A stretch of 64,000 nucleotides of DNA from a virus. Of this stretch, positions 1-7,525 are shown in pieces. The notes under the pieces are model-generated. The model made no database searches, was not told where the DNA came from, and saw nothing but the letters and a program-made list of their open reading frames with translations. The position numbers and the translations under genes are program-made. The DNA lies in IMG/VR virus record IMGVR_UViG_3300044630_002434, positions 55,712 through 119,711 of that record. The stretch is one strand, 5' to 3'. Each line of letters begins with the position of its first letter. Positions within the stretch are counted from its first letter, which is position 1.

Positions 1-1
1 A

Positions 2-124
2 GAAACCAAAGAAGGAAAGAAAACAGGTAAAAGAAAGATGAAATACCTACTAGATAAAATTAAAACAGCAAAGACTAACCGCTTACTAAAAAAGCACGTT
101 GGCAAATCAACGTACTGGGATTAA
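2..124 (+). CDS. C-terminal end of an unidentified basic protein (partial)
   Basis: An open frame runs in from the left edge without a stop and ends at a TAA at 122-124. It is very Lys-rich and ends in the residues STYWD. An internal ATG at 38 could start a free-standing 28-residue peptide, but the frame stays open upstream, so a truncated longer gene is more likely. The next gene begins two bases after its stop. No family is recognisable. Confidence 0.4.
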   Translation, partial: ETKEGKKTGKRKMKYLLDKIKTAKTNRLLKKHVGKSTYWD

Positions 125-125
125 T

Positions 126-296
126 ATGATTAAACAAGGTTTCTTTATTCGAACATTTACCTTAGTCACGTTTACAGGTCTTGCTTGGCTTTTACTTTTT
201 GACCAGTTAAACCAAGAAACTATTATACAAACTACCCTGTTTTCATTATTTCTTTCTTTTGCACTATCTTTGATTAAGAGCAACCAAGAAAAATAA
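126..296 (+). CDS. Small membrane protein (two predicted TM segments)
   Basis: A 56-residue protein with two hydrophobic stretches (about residues 10-25 and 35-50) joined by a short polar turn, ending in a charged Lys-rich tail. This is the shape of a small inner-membrane protein, possibly a holin-like or superinfection-type protein, but nothing specific identifies it. I chose the ATG at 126, just after the upstream stop, over an upstream in-frame TTG at 99 that overlaps the previous gene. No clear Shine-Dalgarno sequence is visible, so translational coupling is likely. Confidence 0.5.
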   Translation: MIKQGFFIRTFTLVTFTGLAWLLLFDQLNQETIIQTTLFSLFLSFALSLIKSNQEK

Positions 297-369
297 ATAA
301 ACAATTCATTATATCCGCAACGACAACAAAATTTGGACAATCGAAAAAGTCCAATAAAGAAAGGGTTTT

Positions 370-660
370 ATGTTACTCAGAAAATATATCGGAGAGACAC
401 TACTAAAAGAACGTACAAAGCAGGAAAGAACACTAAGAGATGTATCTGCTCAAGCAACCGTTTCCTTGGGCTACCTATCCGAACTAGAGAGAGGACTTAA
501 AGAAGCGTCCTCCGAAGTCCTAAACTCAATCTGCGAAGCATTAGTTATGAGCCCTGTTGACCTACTAATAGATGTAACAGCATCTATGAGTAAAGACTTA
601 GGAAGGGAATTAGATAATGAGTTTTATTCCGTCCAATCTAAAGAAACACTTAATATCTAG
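370..660 (+). CDS. ClgR-like XRE-family transcriptional regulator
   Basis: A 96-residue protein with an N-terminal helix-turn-helix. The run TLRDVSAQATVSLGYLSELE followed by RG.KEASSEVL matches the pattern of actinobacterial ClgR/PopR regulators (typically TLREVS..A.VSLGYLSEIERG.KEASSELL). In the host, ClgR activates clp protease and stress genes. The helix-turn-helix fills residues 15-65 and only a short acidic tail remains, so it is about the size of host ClgR. It is the first regulator of the left operon and overlaps the next gene. A phage copy could redirect the host Clp regulon or control phage promoters. The family call is firm; the function is inference. Confidence 0.85.
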   Translation: MLLRKYIGETLLKERTKQERTLRDVSAQATVSLGYLSELERGLKEASSEVLNSICEALVMSPVDLLIDVTASMSKDLGRELDNEFYSVQSKETLNI

Positions 661-892
661 GCTAATAACTTTAGATGAAAAGATAGGATTCCTTAGAGAC
701 CAGAACCCCTCTTTCAGGGCACTAACATGCACATCAATCTTTGAAGAAGTTGAGAAGGGGATTAGAGAGTGCATTGTAAGTGAGATATATGCTTGGCATG
801 ATGTTGATTGCGCCAACGGTATTAACTGTAACTGCCCTGAAATTGCTAACTTAATTGCACCAGATTTAGGAGGATATGAAAGTGAAGACTAA
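617..892 (+). CDS. Hypothetical protein with C-terminal Cys cluster
   Basis: A 91-residue protein starting inside the end of the ClgR-like gene, with a GGAAGGGA ribosome site about 8 bases upstream of its ATG. The N-terminal half is helical and charged. The C-terminal part holds four Cys/His-type residues around DVDCANGINCNCPE, which could bind metal. I do not recognise the family. It overlaps both neighbours by a few codons, as is usual in this operon. Confidence 0.6.
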   Translation: MSFIPSNLKKHLISRLITLDEKIGFLRDQNPSFRALTCTSIFEEVEKGIRECIVSEIYAWHDVDCANGINCNCPEIANLIAPDLGGYESED

Positions 893-1331
893 AGCAACTA
901 GAGAAGTGTCAGGTAATCCGTTGACGCGGTTTTTATCCGATACCGCAATGAACGTAGCCTCAAGTCTAATAAAGGTTGCTTCATCTAGAGCACTTATGTA
1001 TGAAGTTTACGACTGGGATGAAGATTTTGATTCAACAATATTTTACGAAGATACAGAGAACTTAGTAGAAATCTCCAGACTTTTAGATGAAGCATATGAC
1101 AACTACTTCACTAAATCACCAGACGGTTCTGCTAAAGGTAGTGACGGTTCTTTGACTGCATCTTTCGGTACATATTTCGACCGCAAGGGTGCTGGAATAA
1201 AGGTAACCAATGTTCGTATCTTCTCTTACATTTTTTGTAAAGAAAGAAGCATAGATTTCTCTACCACCGAAAAAGCCCTAGCAGAAGTTAAGAAGTGGCA
1301 CGCAAAAGAGACGGGACTTTCTAGTGACTAA
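876..1331 (+). CDS. Hypothetical protein
   Basis: A 151-residue acidic protein with a strong ribosome site (TAGGAGG) directly upstream of the ATG at 876. It has no signal peptide or membrane segment and no recognisable motif. The central region alternates Asp/Ser/Gly and beta-prone residues. It overlaps the next gene, which starts at a GTG four codons before its end, so the two are probably translationally coupled. Confidence 0.6.
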   Translation: MKVKTKATREVSGNPLTRFLSDTAMNVASSLIKVASSRALMYEVYDWDEDFDSTIFYEDTENLVEISRLLDEAYDNYFTKSPDGSAKGSDGSLTASFGTYFDRKGAGIKVTNVRIFSYIFCKERSIDFSTTEKALAEVKKWHAKETGLSSD

Positions 1332-1734
1332 GAACTCTGACTTCGACATTGACTTCTCTAACGGAAGAGCAGGGGAAGATTCGATTGCATATGCACTAAA
1401 CATCTCAACCGTTGAGGTTAAACGCGACCTAAAGTGGTTCGACACAAACAACTTCTTTATAGAGTACGAATGCTTTAACATAACCCAAAACCAATACATC
1501 CCAAGCGGTTTGAAGACTACTAAATCTACGCATTATGTTTTTGTTTTAGGTGACACTTTTATAGGGCTCCCGACCCAACAACTAAAAGATTTAATCAACA
1601 AGAAGCATCACGAAGGAACTCTTAGAGATGTAGACTGTTACATACCACCAAACCAAAGTAGGGGTTATCTTGTCACGGTTCAAGACATTCTGGAATTCCA
1701 AAAAGAAAAAGGAAGAGAACTCACAAATGCATAG
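1324..1734 (+). CDS. PD-(D/E)XK endonuclease-like protein
   Basis: A 136-residue protein with a GTG start. Its first half carries a pattern typical of small PD-(D/E)XK nucleases: D.DFSNGRAGED (a Gly-Glu helix start, residues 9-19), then VEVKRD (residues 30-35), a Thr-Asn position and IEYE (residues 45-48). In the family the acidic residue and the E-x-K pair coordinate Mg2+ and cut DNA, as in Holliday-junction resolvases and restriction-like enzymes. Length and motif order fit. A RuvC-type resolvase is also present at 34478, so this may serve a different role. Assigned from motifs only. Confidence 0.6.
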   Translation: MTKNSDFDIDFSNGRAGEDSIAYALNISTVEVKRDLKWFDTNNFFIEYECFNITQNQYIPSGLKTTKSTHYVFVLGDTFIGLPTQQLKDLINKKHHEGTLRDVDCYIPPNQSRGYLVTVQDILEFQKEKGRELTNA

Positions 1735-2080
1735 TTCCACCAACCCAAATGATATTGCTTCCTATGGTGAACTCCTAGAGGAACTTCATAGACACCAAAA
1801 GATGACTGCAAACCTTGCTAAGTTTCAAGACATTGTTTACGAGTTAGCAACCGTTCATCAAAGAAAAGGAGACATCTGTTTAGGTTGTCCCCGTTCTATG
1901 ACTGCCAAAGATGGAGTTATTTACGGAAAGTATTCTGAATGTAGTGTTGCTATCTGCATTGAAAAGCATAAGATAACCTCTAACCTTATGACCCGTCACG
2001 ATATGGGCATACAGATTAACAGTCTTACAAATAAGATAAACAAACTAGAAGAGCAACTTAGAAAAACAGAAGAAGAATGA
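1727..2080 (+). CDS. Hypothetical zinc-binding coiled-coil protein
   Basis: A 117-residue protein. The ATG at 1727 has a GGAAGAG ribosome site at good spacing; an upstream in-frame TTG lies deep in the previous gene and was rejected. The middle shows ICLGCP followed 24-30 residues later by two further Cys (ECSVAIC), a likely four-Cys metal site. The last 30 residues (QINSLTNKINKLEEQLRKT) form a heptad-like coiled coil. Family not recognised. Confidence 0.6.
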   Translation: MHSSTNPNDIASYGELLEELHRHQKMTANLAKFQDIVYELATVHQRKGDICLGCPRSMTAKDGVIYGKYSECSVAICIEKHKITSNLMTRHDMGIQINSLTNKINKLEEQLRKTEEE

Positions 2081-2235
2081 ACCACTGCGAAGTAATAGAA
2101 GACGTTTGTAAGTTAGACCCCTGCCCAGTAAGGCATTTTTGCATAAAGGGCGGATTCACTAAACTGTCAGCACACTCACAACTACCTCACCATCTAAAAG
2201 ATTGGTCTCGCGAAGAAGAGAAGAATAAAAAGTAA
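2077..2235 (+). CDS. Small Cys-rich protein
   Basis: A 52-residue ORF joined to the previous gene by an ATGA overlap and to the next by a TAATG overlap, which supports it being translated. It contains four Cys in the first 22 residues (positions 4, 11, 16 and 22) plus several His, suggesting a small metal-binding fold, and ends in a Lys/Glu-rich tail. No family recognised. Confidence 0.6.
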   Translation: MNHCEVIEDVCKLDPCPVRHFCIKGGFTKLSAHSQLPHHLKDWSREEEKNKK

Positions 2236-2405
2236 TGGAATACTACACACCTACATTTATAAAAAAGAACATGGATGCTATCAAGCGCATCCGAGAACTA
2301 CACCGCTCTGCAATATGGAGTTTGCATGATGTTAAAGATGCGTGTTCGGAGTGTAAAGTGCCTTACCCCTGTAACACCATAAAAGCATTAGAAGGAGAGA
2401 AGTAG
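2235..2405 (+). CDS. Small actinophage-type CxxC protein
   Basis: A 56-residue protein with the motif ACSECKVPYPCNTIKAL (residues 37-52). The pattern C-x2-C-x5-PC-x-T-x2-AL recurs in many small proteins of actinobacterial phages and is probably a zinc knuckle, though its function is unknown. It starts on the last base of the previous stop and its own TAG overlaps the GTG of the next gene, so it sits in an unbroken chain of coupled genes. Confidence 0.65.
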   Translation: MEYYTPTFIKKNMDAIKRIRELHRSAIWSLHDVKDACSECKVPYPCNTIKALEGEK

Positions 2406-2674
2406 TGCGCGAACAGTTAATTAAAAACATAGAAGAACTCTTAAACAGAGGGAACCCCGAAGAATTAAAATCTACTCTTACAATTAGTGTTATTGATTTA
2501 TTTATTGAAGCAATAAACGAAATGATAAAAGAAGAAGTTGACCACATCAACAAAGCGTTAAGTAGTGAAGATAGCCAACCTGACATTAGACAAGCATCTC
2601 TTTGCTACGAAGCAATGGCAGCGTATTCTGTTTTAAAAGATTCCTTATCTGAACCAAAAGAAGAAAACGCTTAG
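2405..2674 (+). CDS. Hypothetical helical protein
   Basis: An 89-residue protein with a GTG start overlapping the preceding TAG. The predicted structure is all helical, Glu/Ile/Leu-rich, with no Cys cluster or membrane segment. It could be a small DNA- or protein-binding factor; no family is recognised. Its stop directly abuts the next ATG. Confidence 0.6.
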   Translation: MREQLIKNIEELLNRGNPEELKSTLTISVIDLFIEAINEMIKEEVDHINKALSSEDSQPDIRQASLCYEAMAAYSVLKDSLSEPKEENA

Positions 2675-2845
2675 ATGTTAAAGGCTCATACCTGCAAGTT
2701 TTGCGGAGAAGTTCTTAAAGCGACATCTATAAAAAAGATTGAAAAAGAGTACGAACTTCATATCAAAACCGACTACCATATATCACAGGTAGATTTAATA
2801 AAAGAGATACGCAAACAAAGACTTATTTCATTAGGAACCAGATGA
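2675..2845 (+). CDS. C2H2 zinc-finger-like mini-protein
   Basis: A 56-residue ORF beginning right after the previous stop and ending in an ATGA overlap with the next gene. Residues C7-x2-C10 and H29-x5-H35 are spaced like a prokaryotic C2H2 (Ros-type) finger with an extended linker. The C-terminus is basic (KEIRKQRLISLGTR). A DNA- or RNA-binding role is plausible but inferred from spacing alone. Confidence 0.6.
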   Translation: MLKAHTCKFCGEVLKATSIKKIEKEYELHIKTDYHISQVDLIKEIRKQRLISLGTR

Positions 2846-3129
2846 GCGACCAAGAAAACGAAGAAGAGTTAGAGAAGTTCCTACTAGAAACACGCGAATC
2901 TATAAAAGGTTTGTCTGATGCTCTAACAGCAAGACTAGAGAGAATGCAAATGTTTCATAAGTACACCCAAGCGATGATGAAAGATGACTTCGTTGGGATG
3001 ATAGATGCTTTAGGTTATTCTGAAGAAATCCTTGAAGGTATGACATACCCAGAGATAATGGAATCAATGGTTGTACGAGTAGCAGACTTAGCAAAGGAAG
3101 TTGGCTTCGACATAAATGGGAAAGACTAA
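2842..3129 (+). CDS. Hypothetical acidic helical protein
   Basis: A 95-residue protein coupled to the gene before it by an ATGA overlap. It is rich in Glu, Leu and Met, predicted fully helical, and has no catalytic motif. Its size and acidity resemble small phage inhibitor or adaptor proteins, but there is no direct evidence for that. Confidence 0.6.
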   Translation: MSDQENEEELEKFLLETRESIKGLSDALTARLERMQMFHKYTQAMMKDDFVGMIDALGYSEEILEGMTYPEIMESMVVRVADLAKEVGFDINGKD

Positions 3130-3141
3130 AAGGTTTAAATA

Positions 3142-3315
3142 ATGTGTAATCAAATGGAAAATGCTGCGCATATCCATAAACTGAAAAAAGAAGTTTGGTT
3201 AGAAGTGTTAAGCGATTACCCAAGCGAAGGTGAAGAAGAGCGGTTATGGCATTGCTTGCATGGCAGGGCTTATGGAATCAACTGCAAGAAGTGTGAGAGA
3301 GACGACGATGAATAA
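3142..3315 (+). CDS. Small Cys/His protein
   Basis: A 57-residue ORF with WHCLHGRAYGINCKKCERD near its end (C38, H40, C48 and C51), a likely zinc site, after a helical N-terminus. The start at 3142 follows the previous stop by 12 bases. Its final codons overlap the ATG of the phosphatase gene (ATGAATAA), which supports a real, coupled gene. Family not recognised. Confidence 0.55.
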   Translation: MCNQMENAAHIHKLKKEVWLEVLSDYPSEGEEERLWHCLHGRAYGINCKKCERDDDE

Positions 3316-3724
3316 ACCAAAAGCAATCATTGTTGACATTGATGGAACTGTTGCGCACAAAACCGACAGAGATATCTATGAATACGAAAAGGCTCTTAGT
3401 GATTCCTCTGACGCAGTAATTATTGAAGTAATCAAAGCACTCTGGCTTCAGGATTATAAGATTATTTTTATCTCTGGACGTTCAGATGAATGCATTCAAG
3501 TTACTCGCGAGTGGCTTCGACTTCACTGTCCTCCATATATCGGTCTCCATATGCGACAAGCAAAAGACTTTCGTAAAGATGCAATCGTTAAGAAAGAACT
3601 CTACGAACAATATGTTAAAGACCACTACGACGTACTCTGCGTTTTTGATGACCGTAATCAAGTTGTAGATATGTGGCGCGAGATTGGTCTTAAGTGTCTA
3701 CAAGTACAGCCCGGAGATTTCTAA
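3308..3724 (+). CDS. HAD-family polynucleotide 3'-phosphatase-like protein
   Basis: A 138-residue protein with the HAD motif I VDIDGTVA (nucleophile D10, acid D12), a motif II region IIFISGRSDE, a conserved Lys near residue 97, and a motif IV-like FDDRNQVVDMWREIGLKCLQ. This C-terminal pattern is characteristic of the phosphatase half of phage T4-type polynucleotide kinase/phosphatase, which removes 3'-phosphates (and 2',3'-cyclic phosphates) from nicked nucleic acid. The kinase half is absent here. I start at the ATG at 3308; an in-frame GTG 26 codons upstream would give an unrelated extension inside the previous gene. Confidence 0.8.
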   Translation: MNKPKAIIVDIDGTVAHKTDRDIYEYEKALSDSSDAVIIEVIKALWLQDYKIIFISGRSDECIQVTREWLRLHCPPYIGLHMRQAKDFRKDAIVKKELYEQYVKDHYDVLCVFDDRNQVVDMWREIGLKCLQVQPGDF

Positions 3725-4368
3725 TACATACATATGACGTAAGACAGATAGAATCCAAAGAGACGCATGACTACCTTCTTAATATCCATTATGCAAAGCG
3801 TCTGCCACAGATTATGTATGCATACGGACTATTCAGAGACGACAACCTAGTAGGGGTTATTACTTATGGTCGTCCCCCTGCACCGTCTGTATCTAAAGGT
3901 GTTCTAGGAACAGAGCATAAAAACCTAGTCCTTGAACTCAATCGTTTATGTCTCAAAGACAATCTTAAAAACGAAGCATCACAACTTGTTGCAGGTTCTT
4001 TCAAACTTCTTCCTAAACCTCTTGCAGTTATTTCTTATGCGGATACATCACATGACCATCTCGGTATTGTTTATCAAGCAACAAACTTTTTTTACACAGG
4101 GCTTTCTTCCAAGCACACAGACTGGGCGGTAGAAGGAATGGAAGGAACTCATACGAGAACCTTTAACCATATTGCCGATGCAATTCCCGGAGATAAAAAG
4201 AATCTTGAAAAAATCAAAGAACTTTATGGTGACCGTTTTTACTACATTGACAGACCAAGAAAACATCGATACATTATCTTGTTAGGGAGCAAGTCAGAAA
4301 AAAGAACGCTAAAGAGTCTTCTAAAGTACCCAGTTCTTCCGTACCCAAAAAGGAGTAAAGATGCTTGA
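3694..4368 (+). CDS. Mom-like DNA adenine hypermodification protein
   Basis: A 224-residue protein resembling the phage Mu Mom family. It has IHYAKRLPQIMYAYGLF (residues 31-47), LVGVITYGRPP, LVLELNRLCL, the Ser/Ala-rich EASQLVAGSFKLL, and ISYADTSHDHLGIVYQATNF followed by YTGL. Mom is a GNAT-fold enzyme that converts adenine to a carbamoylmethyl derivative and so protects phage DNA from restriction. The GTG start overlaps the phosphatase gene by 31 bases; no in-frame ATG lies closer. The C-terminus is basic (KSEKRTLKSLLKYP), in line with DNA binding. The family call is good; the exact modification made here is unknown. Confidence 0.8.
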   Translation: MSTSTARRFLIHTYDVRQIESKETHDYLLNIHYAKRLPQIMYAYGLFRDDNLVGVITYGRPPAPSVSKGVLGTEHKNLVLELNRLCLKDNLKNEASQLVAGSFKLLPKPLAVISYADTSHDHLGIVYQATNFFYTGLSSKHTDWAVEGMEGTHTRTFNHIADAIPGDKKNLEKIKELYGDRFYYIDRPRKHRYIILLGSKSEKRTLKSLLKYPVLPYPKRSKDA

Positions 4369-4597
4369 TAAAAATGGGGATTATCACCCTAACGACCCAT
4401 CTGCAGAGAATGAAAGACTGTACAGAATTTTAGATAAACTGAACAGTATTAGAAAGCATTCTCAAGTACGAGGAGACTCAGAGCAGTTTATTCTTGGCAT
4501 CTTACTAAGTACTGATATCGTAACTGCTGAAATACGTGGAGAAATTCACAAAATAGATGGCAGTACTATCCACCCCGACCAAATACCCCTAATCTAG
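4361..4597 (+). CDS. Hypothetical protein
   Basis: A 78-residue soluble protein with a clean AAGGAG ribosome site 5-6 bases before its ATG, overlapping the end of the Mom-like gene. No motif recognised. It closes the run of small genes before the ribonucleotide reductase. Confidence 0.6.
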   Translation: MLDKNGDYHPNDPSAENERLYRILDKLNSIRKHSQVRGDSEQFILGILLSTDIVTAEIRGEIHKIDGSTIHPDQIPLI

Positions 4598-4650
4598 CAC
4601 TGCTAGTATTTTAACTCTTACTCAAATACCACCCCCAAAAAAGGATACCT

Positions 4651-6708
4651 ATGTCTACCGTTACTTTTGTTTTTCGTCTAAACGAAGAGTTTGTTGCTTC
4701 TTTCAAAGAAAAGAAAGCACCGTTTGGGTATAGAGATGCAGGTGGTAATTCGGTAGGCGAGATTACATTCTTACGCACATACTCACGCAAGAAAGAAGAT
4801 GGAACTAAAGAGACTTGGGTAGATGTCTGCGAGCGAGTTATCAACGGTATGTACTCACTTCAAAAAGAACATTGCAAGACTAACCGTTTACCTTGGTCAG
4901 ATGCTAAGGCTCAGGCTTCTGCAAAAGAAGCGTTTGACCGTCTATTCAATCTAAAGTGGACACCACCAGGTCGCGGACTTTGGGTTATGGGAACCCCAAT
5001 TGTAAACGTACAAAAGAACTCTGCTGCTCTGCAGAACTGTGCGTTTGTTTCAACACTTGAAATGACAAAACTAAATCCTGCTAAGCCATTTGGTTTCTTG
5101 ATGGAAGCGTCAATGCTTGGCGTTGGTGTTGGTTTTGATGATAAGGGCGCTGAAAAAGAATTCACCATCTACGCACCTAAGTCAGAGTGCACAACAATGG
5201 TTATCCCAGATACTCGCGAAGGCTGGGTCGAGTCAACCGTTGAACTTCTTAACTCATACCTAAAGGCAGACCATAATTGCCTAGAGTTTGACTACTCAGA
5301 GATTCGTCCTGAAGGTGCGCCTATTGCAACCTTTGGTGGAACTGCAGCAGGTCACGAACCACTAGAGCGTCTACATAACTACATCCACAAACTATTCAAA
5401 GGACGCGCTGGTGAACTCATCACTAAAAAAGATATTGCAGATATTGGCAATCTTATTGGTGTATGTGTGGTATCTGGCAATGTTCGTCGTAGTGCTGAAC
5501 TCCTAATTGGTTCTATTGACGACCAAGACTTCTTAAATCTTAAGAACGCAGAAGTTTTCCCAGAACGTAACTCATACGACCCAGCAACACCAGGCTGGGG
5601 CTGGATGTCTAACAACTCTGTTGCTGTCAGCGTAGGTCAAGACCTTTCTCCTATCGTTGATGGTATTGCTCGCAATGGAGAGCCCGGCGTTATTTGGATG
5701 GACGTATCTCGTAAGTATGGTCGTCTTGCAGATGCACCTAACAACAAAGACCATCGCATCGCTGGTTACAATCCTTGCGCAGAGCAATCCCTTGAGTCAT
5801 TTGAGATGTGCACCTTGGTTGAAACATACCTAAACCGTCACGACTCACTAGAGGACTATAACCGAACTCTTAAGTTCGCGTACCTCTACGCTAAGACTGT
5901 AACTCTTCTTCCAACCCATTGGGAAGAAACCAACGCAATCATGCAACGTAACCGTCGTATCGGAACTTCAATGTCTGGCGTAGCAAACTTTGCTGACCGT
6001 AAGGGCTTACCTGTTCTCCGTGACTGGATGGATAAAGGCTACGAGAACATCAAGAAGTATGACACCATCTATTCAGAATGGCTAGGTATCCGTGAATCAA
6101 TCAAGACAACAACCGTTAAGCCATCAGGCACAGTGTCTATCCTTGCTGGAGAGTCGCCCGGCGTTCACTGGACACCAGGTGGAAAGTTCTTCAACCGAGC
6201 AATACGCTTTGCAAATTCTGACCCTATGCTCCCACTTTTCAAGATGGCAAACTACCGAGTCGAACCAGCATCAGAATCCCCAGACACAACCTCTGTCGTA
6301 TTCTTCCCAATTAAGTCTGATGCAGAACGCGCAGAACGCGATGTAACAATCTTTGAGAAGATGTCACTTGCTGCAGTTGCGCAGCGTTACTGGTCTGATA
6401 ACTCGGTATCCGTTACCGTTTCGTTTGACCCAGAAACCGAAGCAGAGCATGTTGGAACTGTTCTACATATGTATGACGGTCAACTAAAGACTGTTTCATT
6501 CTTACCATCTGGTAACTTCACCTATCCTCAAATGCCTTACACGCAGATTACTGAAGAGGAGTACCATGAAGATGGAGAACTAAAGTTGTTCCCTATTGAC
6601 TTCTCAGGTGTTTATGCAGGTATGGCAGCAGACGCAATCGGCGAGGCTTACTGCACCACCGACGCTTGTGAAATCAAACTCATTACAGAAAACAATAAGG
6701 ATAAGTAA
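4651..6708 (+). CDS. nrdJ: Adenosylcobalamin-dependent ribonucleoside-triphosphate reductase (class II)
   Basis: This 685-residue enzyme reduces ribonucleotides to deoxyribonucleotides using coenzyme B12. It matches the monomeric RTPR type (Lactobacillus leichmannii): WTPPGRGLWVMGT near residue 103, C130 in LQNCAFVST, the active-site loop NPCAEQSLESFEMC (C376, E378 and C387, with the known C-x-E-x8-C spacing), KPSGTVSILAGESPG, and a C-terminal shuttle pair C-x4-C (about C668/C673). All key residues are present. It is slightly shorter than the bacterial enzyme. An AAGGAT ribosome site precedes the ATG. It presumably feeds phage DNA synthesis together with dCMP deaminase and ThyX, and would make the infection depend on host cobalamin. 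Confidence 0.95.
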   Translation: MSTVTFVFRLNEEFVASFKEKKAPFGYRDAGGNSVGEITFLRTYSRKKEDGTKETWVDVCERVINGMYSLQKEHCKTNRLPWSDAKAQASAKEAFDRLFNLKWTPPGRGLWVMGTPIVNVQKNSAALQNCAFVSTLEMTKLNPAKPFGFLMEASMLGVGVGFDDKGAEKEFTIYAPKSECTTMVIPDTREGWVESTVELLNSYLKADHNCLEFDYSEIRPEGAPIATFGGTAAGHEPLERLHNYIHKLFKGRAGELITKKDIADIGNLIGVCVVSGNVRRSAELLIGSIDDQDFLNLKNAEVFPERNSYDPATPGWGWMSNNSVAVSVGQDLSPIVDGIARNGEPGVIWMDVSRKYGRLADAPNNKDHRIAGYNPCAEQSLESFEMCTLVETYLNRHDSLEDYNRTLKFAYLYAKTVTLLPTHWEETNAIMQRNRRIGTSMSGVANFADRKGLPVLRDWMDKGYENIKKYDTIYSEWLGIRESIKTTTVKPSGTVSILAGESPGVHWTPGGKFFNRAIRFANSDPMLPLFKMANYRVEPASESPDTTSVVFFPIKSDAERAERDVTIFEKMSLAAVAQRYWSDNSVSVTVSFDPETEAEHVGTVLHMYDGQLKTVSFLPSGNFTYPQMPYTQITEEEYHEDGELKLFPIDFSGVYAGMAADAIGEAYCTTDACEIKLITENNKDK

Positions 6709-6709
6709 T

Positions 6710-6985
6710 ATGAAAAGACGCACAAAGAAAAACAATGAAGAATCTATGCTAGTCAAAGAAGACCAATACCGCGCAGTCATTACCTACCTACCAAATAAGA
6801 ATGGATATAAAGCATCCGTTCAACGTAGAATCGGCATAGATGAGTGGGTTAAAGTTCAATGTGGACTTAAAGGAGTAGTTTTTGCTTCAAAAGAGTCTGC
6901 TGAAAACAGAGCAAGATATAAAATTAAAGAACAAAAAGGTATGGACAATGCAGAAAAAAACTCTTACATTGTTTACGATGATTAG
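6710..6985 (+). CDS. Hypothetical basic protein
   Basis: A 91-residue Lys/Arg-rich protein whose ATG follows the reductase stop by one base, with an AAGGATAAG ribosome site inside the end of that gene. The centre (YRAVITYLPNKNGYKASVQ) looks like a small beta domain ending in a helix (ESAENRARYKIKEQ), a layout seen in small AP2- or dsRBD-like folds, but I cannot assign it. It was probably co-transcribed with the reductase. Confidence 0.6.
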   Translation: MKRRTKKNNEESMLVKEDQYRAVITYLPNKNGYKASVQRRIGIDEWVKVQCGLKGVVFASKESAENRARYKIKEQKGMDNAEKNSYIVYDD

Positions 6986-6999
6986 GATAGAATACTGAT

Positions 7000-7188
7000 A
7001 TGCCTACATACGACTACATCTGTTCAAGCGACCACCTCTATACAGAAGAGCGTTCAATCCACGAGGACCAAAAAGTATTTGAATGCCCAGAGTGCAAAGA
7101 AACTCTTAAGCGTGTTTTCATTGCTGTCCCAGTTACTTTCCAAGCACCCGGCTTCTACGCAAGCGAGCGAAAGGGTATGGGGTTATGA
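7000..7188 (+). CDS. FmdB-like zinc-ribbon protein
   Basis: A 62-residue protein that begins MPTYDYIC and has CPECKETLKRVF followed by PVTFQAPGFYAS. This is the layout of FmdB-family regulatory zinc ribbons (MPTYDY.C..CG ... CP.C....RV ... GFYAT). The first knuckle is degenerate: one Cys is followed by SSDH rather than xxCG. The role is unknown, probably nucleic-acid or protein binding. It overlaps the next gene by ATGAG. Confidence 0.8.
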   Translation: MPTYDYICSSDHLYTEERSIHEDQKVFECPECKETLKRVFIAVPVTFQAPGFYASERKGMGL

Positions 7189-7454
7189 GCCTTCAACCAC
7201 TAACAGGTTCAGGTATCCAATTGGATACAGTGACCGATACTGCTCCAGCAGAGCCCGGCGACCACGATAAGTTTGCTCACTATGCCCCGAAAGATGAGAT
7301 TACCTACGCACTTATATATGGCGTTCCAATCATTGCCCTTTGCGGTAAACAATGGATTCCATCCAGAGACCCCAAGGGTTTTAGCGTTTGTCCTGCTTGT
7401 AAAGAAATCTACGAACAACTATCTAAAGACAATCCTGACGACTATATGTCTTGA
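7185..7454 (+). CDS. DUF3039 family protein
   Basis: An 89-residue protein with DHDKFAHYAPKDEITYALI, GVPIIALCGKQWIPSRDPKG and FSVCPACKEIYEQL. This is the signature of DUF3039, a small zinc-binding family essentially confined to Actinobacteria and their phages. It has three Cys (ALCG and CPAC) plus His as likely ligands. Function unknown. It is useful here as host evidence. Start by ATGA-type overlap with the FmdB-like gene. Confidence 0.85.
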   Translation: MSLQPLTGSGIQLDTVTDTAPAEPGDHDKFAHYAPKDEITYALIYGVPIIALCGKQWIPSRDPKGFSVCPACKEIYEQLSKDNPDDYMS

Positions 7455-7497
7455 TAAACTGGACGTTGACATACGTTTGGCATAGTAATTAGGACTG

Positions 7498-7525
7498 TGC
7501 CTGTTTGTAACTGGAAGTACAGGCA
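7498..7525 (+). promoter_or_regulatory. 5'-UTR hairpin before the secreted protein gene
   Basis: TGCCTGT (7498-7504) pairs perfectly with ACAGGCA (7519-7525) across a 14-base loop that contains GGAAG. The stem ends immediately before GGAAT-ATG of the gene at 7531, so it overlaps the ribosome-binding region. It may tune translation. No U-tract follows, so it is not a terminator. Confidence 0.4.

Noticed and set aside
3230-3307. N-terminal extension of the phosphatase from an upstream GTG
   Set aside because: The extra 26 residues lie inside the preceding coupled small gene and do not resemble the HAD family N-terminus.
7466-7494. TTGACA promoter before the secreted protein gene
   Set aside because: -35 is perfect, but no -10 better than three matches lies at acceptable spacing; not listed as a promoter.
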